A stretch of 45,129 nucleotides of DNA from Streptomyces misionensis (lineage in GTDB: Bacteria > Actinomycetota > Actinomycetes > Streptomycetales > Streptomycetaceae): the NCBI RefSeq assembly GCF_007896895.1, contig NZ_VOGW01000114.1:11957-57085 (forward strand), given 5' to 3'. This document shows, piece by piece, positions 17,348 through 25,458 of the stretch. The translations under genes were made by a program, and so were the position numbers. The notes beneath the pieces are model-generated. The model was not told the origin of the DNA. It saw nothing but the letters and a program-made list of their open reading frames with translations, and made no database searches. Positions within the stretch are counted from its first letter, which is position 1. The number at the start of each line of letters is the position of its first letter.

Positions 17348-18235
17348 ATGCATCCGGATGACTGGCACCTCACTCAGGACGTCGACGCCTTCCTCGCCCG
17401 AGCTGGGCACTTCCTGCGCTCGCGCGCCGCCCTGCATAACACGCCGCTGACGGACATCGAGAAGCTGCGGACCCACAGGGCGGCCGAGTCCGACGACGAA
17501 GCCGCCGTTTTCGGCCGACTGGAGTCACAGGGTGAGGTTCTCGCGATCTTCTATCTCACCCCCCTCGGCCGCCTGGGCCTCACTCCGCTCTCCGCCGAGC
17601 AGACCGACACCCTCGCTGCACACCTGGCAGGTCTCGGTCACTCACCCGCCCAGGTCATCGCGGAGCACGACACCGCTGGCGCCTTCTCGGAGTCATGGCA
17701 GAAGCACACGGGCGCGGCGTCGGAACCTTTCTGGAAGACGCATCTCTACCGTCTCGGCACGCTCACCCCGCCGCAGCCGCGCCCGGAGGGCCGGGGCCGC
17801 CTCACGGGCCGTGAGGACCGTGACCACATCATGCGCTGGTGCCGTGAGTTCTGCGTCGACGTCGGGGAGCAGCGTTCCATCGACTTGATCGACGCCGGCT
17901 CCTGGGACGACTCGCGTTTCGGCGACAGGCACTTCATGTTCTGGGAGACCCCGCAGGGCGTCCCCGTCTCGATGGCGGCCTCGACCTCGGTCGTCGGCGG
18001 CATGGTCCGGGTGGATCCCGTCTATACCCCGGCCCACTTCCGCGGCCGCGGCTACGCCGGTGCGGTGACCGTCGAGGCGAGCAGAGCCGCACAGGCCGCA
18101 GGGGCGACGGACGTCGTCCTGTTCACAGACCCGGACAATCCCACGAGCAACGCCCTCTACCAGCGCATCGGCTACGTCCATCTCGCCGACTTTGCCGGAT
18201 ACAGGTTCTCCTACGGCGCACCAGAGGCCGGATGA
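17348..18235 (+). CDS. GNAT-family N-acetyltransferase
   Basis: This 295-residue protein ends with a standard GNAT acyl-CoA domain: VDPVYTPAHFRGRGYAGAVT carries motif A (the RGRGYA pyrophosphate loop), followed by FTDPDNPTSNALYQRIGYVH (motif B). The N-terminal 140 residues form a separate region seen in larger actinobacterial GNAT proteins and may bind the acceptor. The acceptor is unknown. The ribosome binding site before ATG 17348 is poor. It lies alone between decayed segments. Confidence 0.87.
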   Translation: MHPDDWHLTQDVDAFLARAGHFLRSRAALHNTPLTDIEKLRTHRAAESDDEAAVFGRLESQGEVLAIFYLTPLGRLGLTPLSAEQTDTLAAHLAGLGHSPAQVIAEHDTAGAFSESWQKHTGAASEPFWKTHLYRLGTLTPPQPRPEGRGRLTGREDRDHIMRWCREFCVDVGEQRSIDLIDAGSWDDSRFGDRHFMFWETPQGVPVSMAASTSVVGGMVRVDPVYTPAHFRGRGYAGAVTVEASRAAQAAGATDVVLFTDPDNPTSNALYQRIGYVHLADFAGYRFSYGAPEAG

Positions 18236-18379
18236 CCGGCCTCTGGACAACGGCCCAGGAATGCTCGCCAGTAGCTCCCGCATCGGAGATACGGCGGGCT
18301 TTGCGCACCATCTGCCGCGGACCGCTGCGCGAATAGCGCATGAACCGAAATACTGTCTCTTCGCCAGCAGGTCCGCGGG

Positions 18380-18545
18380 ACGAGCGAGGTGATCGTCGGC
18401 GCAGTCGCCGGCTCCCTGACCGCGCCGCGGACACTGCTGTTCGTCCGGTTCGACGGCGAAGGATGCCTGCAGTACGTCGGCCGCACCATCGCCCTCGCCC
18501 GCCAGACGGGCGCCGAGGACACAGCTCAGTGGCAGGCACCCAGCC
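18380..18545 (+). pseudogene. fragment of ATP-dependent DNA ligase
   Basis: One frame reads EVIVGAVAGSLTAPRTLLF and GCLQYVGRTIALARQTG, which matches the start of the C-terminal OB domain of the LigC/LigD-type ATP-dependent DNA ligases of actinomycetes. Both the nucleotidyl-transferase domain and the C-terminal end are missing, and there is no start. On the opposite strand, 18540-18686, another short frame looks coding (MRLEEAHRHEDGI) but is not recognised. Confidence 0.5.
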
Positions 18546-18682
18546 GGGCGCTACCCGCAAGAGCGCCCCGGCGTCCGGCCAGGCCCTCGGAATGTCGACC
18601 TCACGCAGCGGGTCGATGGGGTCCGGGACCGCTCTTCCGTCGGGCGATATGCCGTCCTCGTGACGGTGAGCCTCTTCCAGCC

Positions 18683-18885
18683 TCATGCCGGCGCGTGGTG
18701 AAGGACGAGGACGGCCTTCACGATCTTGGTGATGCGGTTGGTGCTGCGGCGGAGTTTCCGCGGGAGCCACCGGTCCTTGAGGGTGGCCATGGCCTGCTCG
18801 CCAAGGCAACGGATCTTGGCGTGGGTGGTGTTGTGGCGGCGTTTCCACTGCTCGAGGCAGCGACCCGGCGGACGGCCGGGCGGAT
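18683..18885 (-). pseudogene. DDE transposase C-terminal remnant
   Basis: The frame reads HAKIRCLGEQAMATLKDRW, RKLRRSTNRITKIVKAVLVL and stops at HHAPA. This is the C-terminal end of a DDE-superfamily (IS5-type) transposase. No upstream part is present; the sugar kinase gene begins to be read just three bases beyond. The insertion may have set the present 3' limit of the Frl-type operon. Confidence 0.7.
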
Positions 18886-18887
18886 CG

Positions 18888-19832
18888 TCAAACCGGGCGA
18901 GTGGGGGCGTCGGCGGAGGAGCCCGGCACGGTCTGCGCGCTGGGCCCGGCTCCATGTCCAGCCCTCGTCGCCGGCGTCGGCCAGCCGCAGCCGAAGGCGG
19001 CCTCCACGAAGCACTGGTGGTACGCCGCCTCCGCGCCCTGACGCAGGGCCTCTCGCAGGGCCGCCGGGGCCGGTGGCACTCGCCGGGACCATCCGTCGCG
19101 CAGCAGTGACACGGCGAACCCGGCGAGAAAGGCGTCTCCGCAGCCCATCGTGTCGGAGACGGAGGCGGGGTCCGCAGCGCGGGCCGGCGCGACGGCCGTG
19201 GTCCGGCCGTCGTACGCGATCGCCCCGTGCAGCCCGCGGGTGGCCAGCGCCATCCCGGCCCCCCGGTCCACGGCCTCGGCGAGCAGGGCACGGGTGGCGG
19301 CCTCGTCCAGGTGTGAGCACGACAGCAGCGCGAGGTCCAGGTGCGGGCAGACGCGGTCGAGATAGGCGGGTGTACGGAACTCCTCCTCGTCGGAGAAGTC
19401 GAAGCTGAGCAGTGGGCCGGCCGCCGCGAGCAGCGGGAGTTCGGCCTCGGTGCCGGAGTAGACGCTGGAGTGCACCAGGCTGAAGGAGGCTGCGTACGCG
19501 AGCAGGCCGGGGGTGACGGGGACGGGGGCGTGGACGGCTGCATCGCCGGGCTCGTAGCCGAGGAAGACCCGGTCACCGTCCCGCACGTGCAGGGTGGAGA
19601 CCGACGTCGCGCCGTGGCGCACGACGCTGTGGTCCACGGTGACGCCCTGCGCCGCCACGGCCGCGCGCAGTCTGGTGCCGAGGTCGTCGTCGCCGAACAC
19701 CCCCGCATAGGCCGCGTCCAGGCCGAGCCGGTGGGCGTAGACGGCGACGTTGACGCAGTTGCCGCCGGGGTAGTCGGTGCCGCGGTCCACGAAGCGGTCG
19801 ATGGTGTTGTCGCCGAAACCGAGGACTTTCAT
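18888..19832 (-). CDS. frlD: FrlD-like fructosamine 6-kinase (PfkB family)
   Basis: This protein of 314 residues should phosphorylate C6 of an Amadori compound (a fructosyl-amine) with ATP. The N-terminus KVLGFGDNTIDRF and PGGNCVNVAVYAHRLG match E. coli FrlD, as do the middle FDFSDEEEF and CPHLDLALLS. The PfkB C-terminal signature SDTMGCGDAFLAGF holds the catalytic Asp. ATG 19832 has GGAG six bases upstream and gives the family N-terminus. The last 30 or so residues are longer than in FrlD and run up to the transposase remnant, so the tail may be foreign. It is the last gene of the operon. Another PfkB sugar kinase is possible, but the deglycase next to it favours this role. Confidence 0.83.
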   Translation of the reverse strand: MKVLGFGDNTIDRFVDRGTDYPGGNCVNVAVYAHRLGLDAAYAGVFGDDDLGTRLRAAVAAQGVTVDHSVVRHGATSVSTLHVRDGDRVFLGYEPGDAAVHAPVPVTPGLLAYAASFSLVHSSVYSGTEAELPLLAAAGPLLSFDFSDEEEFRTPAYLDRVCPHLDLALLSCSHLDEAATRALLAEAVDRGAGMALATRGLHGAIAYDGRTTAVAPARAADPASVSDTMGCGDAFLAGFAVSLLRDGWSRRVPPAPAALREALRQGAEAAYHQCFVEAAFGCGWPTPATRAGHGAGPSAQTVPGSSADAPTRPV

Positions 19833-19947
19833 CAGGGTCTCCCGAGGCGCGGGCGCGGTACGCGGGGGCACAGCACCCGCCGTGGGCGCGCCGGTGCCGG
19901 GCACCGGCGCGCGGGGCGGATGGACGAGGAGGAACCGGTCGGAGGGT

Positions 19948-20949
19948 TCAGTAGTCCATGACGCGGTAGTAGCGGCGCAGGTCGAGTGAGTGGTCGCGGA
20001 CCCGCTCGAGGTGCTTGCTGACCCGGTCCATCACGGTGTCGAGCACCAGCGGGGCGAGCAGTCCGCGGAACTCGGGGCTGATGCCCTCCAGGGGATAGTC
20101 GCGGGTGTCGAAGACGGTGACGTCCTTGGAGACGCGCTTGGCGAAGGCCTCGGCCCGGTCGGTCAGCGCCCGGGTCTCGTCCTCACCCTGGAAGACGATG
20201 ACGCTGGTGTTCTCCTCCAGCAGCTCCAGCGAGCCGTGGAAGAACTCCGCGCTGTGCACACGGGTCGTGCGCAGCCACTGCATCTCCTCGAGGATGCACA
20301 TGGAGTACAGGTAGGTGAATCCCCACAGGTTTCCGCCGCCGATGAGGAAGTGGTAGTCGGTGTCCTTGTGGGTCTCGGCGAAGTCGGACGCCACCGGCTC
20401 GGCCTGCCGGGCGACGTCGACCAGGACGCGGGGCAGGACGCCGAGCTCGTCGGCGAGGCGCTCGTAGCCCTCGAACTCGCCACGGCGGGAGAGCAGCCGG
20501 CCCATGAACAGCAGCAACTGGACGTCGAACGGCCAGGCCTTGGGCTCGGAGACCAGCGCGGTGTCGACGTTCTGGGCGACGGGTGAGTCGGGGTAGCCGG
20601 TGAAGCCGATCGTGTGGGCGCCCCGGGACTTGCAGTAGTCGATGGCGCGGAGGCTGTCATCGGTGGTGCCGGAGACGGAGGTGAAGACGGCGATGGTGCG
20701 CTCGCCGAGGCGGGCGTCGCCGGAGACGACGAGTTCGGCGGCGACGGCGGCCCGGACCGGCAGCACCGAGGTGCGCCGGGCGAGGTGCTCGTAGGGCCAC
20801 ATCTGCGCGTACGTGCCACCGGCGCCCACGAGGAGGACGTTGTCGTAACCCTCGTCGGCCAGACGGTCGACGAGCTTCTCGATCTGGGGACGCAGCGCCA
20901 GCAGGCTCTTCGTCTGGGAGACGAACTCGGCTTCGTTGAACTTGAGCAC
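19948..20949 (-). CDS. frlB: FrlB-like fructosamine-6-phosphate deglycase (SIS domains)
   Basis: This 333-residue protein has two SIS sugar-isomerase domains: VLLVGAGGTYAQMWPYEHLARR with TIAVFTSVSGTTDDS in the first, and HFLIGGGNLWGFTYL with VHSAEFFHGSLELLEENTSV in the second. The SAEFFHG motif carries the likely catalytic Glu of FrlB. The C-terminus RDHSLDLRRYYRVMDY is close to the E. coli FrlB end (DHNPDERRYYGGLVEY). FrlB-type enzymes split a 6-phosphorylated Amadori compound into glucose 6-phosphate and the free amine. The GTG at 20949 has GAGGAAG eight bases upstream. It is followed by the FrlD-like kinase, giving the two-step pathway. Confidence 0.85.
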   Translation of the reverse strand: MLKFNEAEFVSQTKSLLALRPQIEKLVDRLADEGYDNVLLVGAGGTYAQMWPYEHLARRTSVLPVRAAVAAELVVSGDARLGERTIAVFTSVSGTTDDSLRAIDYCKSRGAHTIGFTGYPDSPVAQNVDTALVSEPKAWPFDVQLLLFMGRLLSRRGEFEGYERLADELGVLPRVLVDVARQAEPVASDFAETHKDTDYHFLIGGGNLWGFTYLYSMCILEEMQWLRTTRVHSAEFFHGSLELLEENTSVIVFQGEDETRALTDRAEAFAKRVSKDVTVFDTRDYPLEGISPEFRGLLAPLVLDTVMDRVSKHLERVRDHSLDLRRYYRVMDY

Positions 20950-21035
20950 GGTGATGACTTCCTCAAGGGTTGTTCCGCACCGGCCGGCGTGTGCCGGTGA
21001 ACCGGTGTTTCGGGGGGCGCGGGGACCGGAGCGGG

Positions 21036-21881
21036 TCAGGCCGCGCGACGCCGGGAGAACAGCACGTTCGCCCCGGCGATGATCAGACCGCCGACGAAGA
21101 TCAGCGTTCCCATGACGTTGACCTGCGGGGGCACGCCGGTACGGCTGGCGCTGTACACCCACAGCGGGAACGTGACCGTACGGCCGGCGTTGAAGCTGGT
21201 GATGACGTAGTCGTCGACGGACAGGGCGAAACAGAGCAGGGCGCCGGATGCCACGCCGGGCAGCAGCATCGGCAGGGTGACCAGCCGGAACGCTGTCCAC
21301 GGGCCGGCTCCCAGGTCGCGGGCGGCCTCCTCGAGCGTCGGGTCGTGCCCCGCCATGCGCGCCCGCACGGTGATGGCGACGTAGGGGATGCAGAAGGCCA
21401 CGTGCGCGATGACGATCGTCCAGTAGCCGCGCGGCACGCCCAGCACGATGAACAGCGACAGCAGCGCGGCGCCGAGGGCGATCTCGGGAGCCGCGATGGC
21501 GGCGAACATCAGCAGGTCCACCGAGCCCCGGCCGCGGAAGCGGTGCCGGCCGAGCGCCAGCCCGATCGGGGTGCCCAGGAGGGTCGCGACAACGGCGACG
21601 ACCAGGGCGATGGTGAGGCTGTTGACCAGGGCGGAGGTCAGGTTGGGGATGGCGAACAGGTGCCGGTACCAGTTCAGGGTGAAGCCCTGCCAGGTGAAGT
21701 TCACCTTGCTGCCGGTGTCGTTGAACCCGAACAGAATCATGACCGCGATCGGCAGCAGCAGCCAGGCCAGCACCAGCACGGTGTACAGGGTCAGCGTGGG
21801 GCGGCGCCGTGGGCGCCCGGTGCGCCGGGTGCGCGGTGCGGTGGGCGCGTCGGCCACGGGGGCGGCGGTTGTGGTGGTCAT
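21036..21881 (-). CDS. ABC permease, PotC-like
   Basis: This 281-residue inner-membrane protein has about six membrane segments after a charged N-terminus of some 30 residues. The EAA loop that docks on the ATPase is clear: TLEEAARDLGAGPWTAFRLVTLPMLLPG. It resembles PotC of the spermidine/putrescine importer (SVDDYVITSFNAG is a typical PotC stretch). The ATG overlaps the TGA of the preceding permease gene in an ATGA, so the two are coupled. In this operon it should help import the substrate of the deglycase and kinase. Confidence 0.9.
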   Translation of the reverse strand: MTTTTAAPVADAPTAPRTRRTGRPRRRPTLTLYTVLVLAWLLLPIAVMILFGFNDTGSKVNFTWQGFTLNWYRHLFAIPNLTSALVNSLTIALVVAVVATLLGTPIGLALGRHRFRGRGSVDLLMFAAIAAPEIALGAALLSLFIVLGVPRGYWTIVIAHVAFCIPYVAITVRARMAGHDPTLEEAARDLGAGPWTAFRLVTLPMLLPGVASGALLCFALSVDDYVITSFNAGRTVTFPLWVYSASRTGVPPQVNVMGTLIFVGGLIIAGANVLFSRRRAA

Positions 21882-22786
21882 CGCGCTGCCGCCTCCAGGA
21901 CCTCGTCGGTGCCCAGGGTCCGGGCGTAGGTGAACACGGCCAGCAGCAGTGCGCCCATGAGGACGAAGGACAGGGCGGAGGCGCCGGGGTAGTCGAGATT
22001 GGTGAAGTACTCGGTCTGGATGATGTTGCCGATCATCGTGGTCGAGGGGCCGCCGAGGATGCCGGCGTTGACGTAGTCGGCGCAGGCCGGCACGAACGTC
22101 AGCAGCACGCCGGCGAAGACGCCGGGCAGCGACAGCGGCAGCACCACGCGCAGGAAGGTCCCCGCCCGGGAGGCGTACAGGTCGGTGGAGGCCTCGATCA
22201 CCTTGGGATCGACCCGTTCCAGGGCCACGTACACGGGCAGCACCATGAACGGCAGGAAGTTGTAGGTCAGGCCGCCGATCACCGCGTAGGGCGTGGCCAG
22301 CAGGTGGAAGTCGGCCGGCAGCAGGCCGATGTCCTTCAGCGGTCCGAGCAGGACGCCGTGGTCGGCGAGCACGACGTTCCAGGACTGGGTGCGGATGACG
22401 AAGGACACGAAGAACGGCAGCAGCATCAGGAAGAGGAACACCGACTTGTGCCGGCCGGCCCGGAAGGCGATCCAGTAAGCCACCGGGTAGCCGACGGCGG
22501 CGCAGGCGACGGTCGCCGCGACGCCGTAGACCAGGGACCGGACCAACTGCACGTGGTAGGTGCGGACCATGTCGGCGTAGGTGCCGAAGTGGAACGTCTG
22601 GCGGAAGCCGTCGATGAAGTTGCCGGTCTGCAGCGAGAGCGACACCATCACGATCACGGGGGTGACGAAGAAGGCCGCCAGCCACAGCCAGCCCGGGAGG
22701 ATCATCAGATAGGGGCCCAGTGCCTCCCCGGGGCGACGGCGCCGCCGGGTCAGGCCTGGTAGATCGGTTCGAACAGCGCGTTCCAC
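21878..22786 (-). CDS. ABC permease, PotB-like
   Basis: This 302-residue permease has the PotB layout: a first segment (YLMILPGWLWLAAFFVTP), a large loop, and an EAA loop VDPKVIEASTDLYASRAGTF followed by LPLSLPGVFAG. The GTG at 22786 is chosen because GGAGGAGAAGCA precedes it, and it lies 37 bp inside the upstream binding-protein gene. That ribosome binding site is made of the Glu codons near the end of the binding protein. Later in-frame starts would remove part of the N-terminus. Overlaps on both sides suggest tight translational coupling. Confidence 0.88.
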   Translation of the reverse strand: MERAVRTDLPGLTRRRRRPGEALGPYLMILPGWLWLAAFFVTPVIVMVSLSLQTGNFIDGFRQTFHFGTYADMVRTYHVQLVRSLVYGVAATVACAAVGYPVAYWIAFRAGRHKSVFLFLMLLPFFVSFVIRTQSWNVVLADHGVLLGPLKDIGLLPADFHLLATPYAVIGGLTYNFLPFMVLPVYVALERVDPKVIEASTDLYASRAGTFLRVVLPLSLPGVFAGVLLTFVPACADYVNAGILGGPSTTMIGNIIQTEYFTNLDYPGASALSFVLMGALLLAVFTYARTLGTDEVLEAAAR

Positions 22787-24021
22787 TGCTTCTCCTCCTC
22801 TTCGTCGAGCACCCGCAGACGGCGCAGCTTCGACTGGTCGGCCTTGGTCGGGAAGACCAGGGGGCTGGTGCTCAGGGCGTCCAGCACGGTGCGCCGCTTG
22901 CCGGTGGCGGCGTCCGCGTCGCGTGCGACGACCCGTTGCGCGGCGGGCACGGGGCAGACGAACTGCACGGTCTCGCTGATCTTCGCGGCGACCTCGGGCC
23001 GGTAGGCGTAGTTCATGTAGGTGAGCGCGTCGACGGGGTGGGCGGCCGTCGACGGGATGCAGAGGTTGTCGGTCCAGAGCAGACCGCCCTCGTCCGGGAT
23101 GACGAACTCCAGTCGCGAGCCGCTCTGGTTGGCCTGGAAGACGTCGCCCGAGTACACGAGCGAGGCCGCGAGGTCGCCGCGCTGGAGGGAGGACTGGTAG
23201 GTCGAGGTGGAGTAGGAGCGGACCATGCCGGCGTCGCGCTGCTTGCGCAGCCAGGCCGCCGCCTTGCGCCAGTCGGCATGGGTGGATGTCTCCGGGTCCA
23301 CCCCGACTGCCAGCAGTGCGATGTTGCCCATCTGCACGGGGTCGTTCCACATGCCGACTCTGCCGCGCAGCCTGGGGTCGAGCAGGTCCTGCCAACTGGT
23401 GATCTTCCGGCCGACGCGGGCCGGGTCGTAGCCGATGCCGGTCATGCCGGACTGCCAGGGGACGGTGTAGACGTTGCCGTGGTCGAAGGACGTGTTCTTG
23501 AACGCGGCTCCGCCGTACCGCGCGAAGTTGGGCAGGCGGCTGTGGTCGAGCGGGGCCAGGTAGCCGAGTTCGATGTACTTGCCGAGGTAGCTGTCGCCGC
23601 CGACGACCATCAGGTCGTAGCCGATGCCCTGGCCGGAGGCGAACTCCGGCTGGATCTTGCCGAACCAGGAGGCGCTGTCGTCGATCAGCTCGTTGTACGT
23701 GACCTCGATGCCGCTCTCGCGGGTGAAGGCGTCGAGGGTGGGGTGCTTGCTCTGGTCGGCCGGGTCGACGTCGATGTACTGCGTGTAGTTGACGAAGTCC
23801 AGCTTCCCGGACCGCTTCTTCCCGGCCCAGAAGTCGGTGACGGCGGCGGCGATCTCCGCCTTGCCGGTGGGGACGTGCACGCGGGCGCCGGGGACGCTGC
23901 ACGCGGCGAGCGGGGCCAGCGCGGCGGCGCCGGCCGCGGCCCGCAGCAGGCGGCGCCGCGTCCAGTCTTGCGGGGCCAGCGCGCGCGGCCGGGGTGCGAA
24001 GGGTGTGAAGTGCTCGGGCAT
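22750..24021 (-). CDS. ABC substrate-binding lipoprotein, PotD-like
   Basis: This 423-residue protein captures the substrate outside the cell. The N-terminus has a twin-arginine motif (TRRRLLRAAAGAAALAPLAAC), and Cys41 in LAAC would be lipidated. The mature part has the PotD/PotF-like blocks YDLMVVGGDSYLGKYIELG, VPWQSGMTGIGYDP and GDLAASLVYSGDVF. PotD proteins bind polyamines with acidic and aromatic residues; whether those are kept cannot be judged here. With the FrlB/FrlD-like genes downstream, the ligand may be a fructosylated amine. ATG 24021 is the family-like start. Confidence 0.9.
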   Translation of the reverse strand: MPEHFTPFAPRPRALAPQDWTRRRLLRAAAGAAALAPLAACSVPGARVHVPTGKAEIAAAVTDFWAGKKRSGKLDFVNYTQYIDVDPADQSKHPTLDAFTRESGIEVTYNELIDDSASWFGKIQPEFASGQGIGYDLMVVGGDSYLGKYIELGYLAPLDHSRLPNFARYGGAAFKNTSFDHGNVYTVPWQSGMTGIGYDPARVGRKITSWQDLLDPRLRGRVGMWNDPVQMGNIALLAVGVDPETSTHADWRKAAAWLRKQRDAGMVRSYSTSTYQSSLQRGDLAASLVYSGDVFQANQSGSRLEFVIPDEGGLLWTDNLCIPSTAAHPVDALTYMNYAYRPEVAAKISETVQFVCPVPAAQRVVARDADAATGKRRTVLDALSTSPLVFPTKADQSKLRRLRVLDEEEEKQWNALFEPIYQA

Positions 24022-24041
24022 GGTGGTTGGTCCGCCTCTCG

Positions 24042-25223
24042 TCAGCGCGAGGTGAGGGAAACCGGGTCCGCGACGGCCGTCGCCGCGGGGGCGGGGGCGG
24101 GGTTGAGCAGGTAGGAGTGGTCGGTGGCCCAGGACAGCCAGACGGTGTCGCCGCGGGACGGAGATGCGCAGGCGGTGCCGTCGTTGGGCTGGAAGACCGT
24201 CATCTCCGCGCCGGTGCTGGTGTCCACCGTGTAGCTGGTGGAGGTGCCGAGGTAGACCACCTCCCGGACGGTGCCGCGGACCTGGCTGGCGCTGTCGGCC
24301 GGCCCGGTGGTCAGAGTGATCTTCTCCGGCCGCACGGTGAGTTCCACGGCCTCGCCGGCGGCGAGGGAGCCGCGCAGCGGGACCGTGACGCGCTGGCCGC
24401 CGCCGAGGTCGAGCACCCCGGTCCCGGCCGCCACGGAGGTCAGCGGGCCGCCGATCAGGTTGGAGGTGCCGATGAACCCGGCGACGAACGCGGTGGCGGG
24501 CCGCTCGTACACCTCCTGCGGCGGGCCCACCTGTTCGACCAGGCCCTGGTTCATCACCGCGATCCGGTCGGACATGGTCAGCGCCTCGGCCTGGTCGTGC
24601 GTGACGTAGACGAAGGTGATGCCGACTTCGCGCTGGATGCGCTTGAGTTCCAGTTGCATGGTCTGGCGGAGCTTGAGGTCCAGGGCGCCGAGGGGTTCGT
24701 CCAGGAGCAGCGCGCGAGGGCGGTTGACCAGGGCGCGAGCCAGGGCGACGCGCTGCTGCTGGCCGCCGGAGAGCTGGCGGGGGCGGCGGTCGGCCTTGTC
24801 GGCGAGTTCGACGGTGCGCAGGATCTTCTCGACCCGGTCGCGGAGCTCCTCCTTGGGCACGCGCTTGCGGCGCAGTCCGAACGCCACGTTGTCGGCGACG
24901 CTCAGGTGCGGGAAGAGGGCGTACGACTGGAACACCATGTTGATGTCACGCCTGTTGGCGGGCACCCCGACCATGTCGCGGCCGTGCAGCAGGATCTGCC
25001 CGGAGGTCGGCTCCTCGAAGCCGGCGATCATCCGCAGGGTGGTGGTCTTGCCGCAGCCGGAGGGGCCGAGGAGCGAGAAGAACTCGCCCTCGCCGATGGC
25101 GAGGCTGACGCCGCGGACGACCGCCGCGTCCCTGGCGCCGGCGCCGCCGAAGTCCTTGACCACATCGACGAGGCTGATGGCAGGGCCAGCGGACGTCGGC
25201 GGCGGGAGGGTGTCGGTTGCCAT
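24042..25223 (-). CDS. ABC importer ATPase, PotA-like
   Basis: This 393-residue ATPase powers the importer. It shows Walker A (GPSGCGKTT), the Q loop ([10 protein letters not shown]), the signature [15 protein letters not shown], Walker B ([12 protein letters not shown]) and the H loop ([11 protein letters not shown]). A TOBE_2 domain follows from about residue 290 ([10 protein letters not shown]), as in PotA and other importers. The ATG at 25223 has GGAGGT seven bases upstream. It is the first gene of the operon of six and is divergent from a LacI regulator, with a LacI-type palindrome 108 bp upstream of the start. Confidence 0.93.
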   Translation of the reverse strand: MATDTLPPPTSAGPAISLVDVVKDFGGAGARDAAVVRGVSLAIGEGEFFSLLGPSGCGKTTTLRMIAGFEEPTSGQILLHGRDMVGVPANRRDINMVFQSYALFPHLSVADNVAFGLRRKRVPKEELRDRVEKILRTVELADKADRRPRQLSGGQQQRVALARALVNRPRALLLDEPLGALDLKLRQTMQLELKRIQREVGITFVYVTHDQAEALTMSDRIAVMNQGLVEQVGPPQEVYERPATAFVAGFIGTSNLIGGPLTSVAAGTGVLDLGGGQRVTVPLRGSLAAGEAVELTVRPEKITLTTGPADSASQVRGTVREVVYLGTSTSYTVDTSTGAEMTVFQPNDGTACASPSRGDTVWLSWATDHSYLLNPAPAPAATAVADPVSLTSR

Positions 25224-25330
25224 CCGTGGTACCTCCGGTGTTCGGGCGTGGGATCGGGGCGGCCGCGGGCGGGGGGCGTGCCGCGGCGACCGGCCGGGGA
25301 AAAGGCGGGCGGGGTGGCGTCGGTGCGGTT

Positions 25331-25344
25331 TGATAACGTTACCA
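25331..25344. promoter_or_regulatory. LacI-type operator
   Basis: TGATAACGTTACCA has the perfect core TAACGTTA with a central CG, as in operators of the LacI/GalR family. It lies between the divergent importer operon and the LacI gene. The LacI-family repressor encoded at 25459 is the natural candidate to bind it. Confidence 0.75.
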
Positions 25345-25458
25345 ACGAGCCAGACCTTACCCACGGACGGCCATCGCCCGTCAATGGTTGAATGGCTTCG
25401 AATTTTCATCGGCCGGTTCCCCGGCCCCCGCCGAGCCGTCACTCACGAGAGACCACCG

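Noticed and set aside
21878..23902. 674-codon minus-strand reading of the PotB-like gene
   Set aside because: The first 370 codons are an Arg-rich shadow of the binding-protein gene; the permease starts at GTG 22786.
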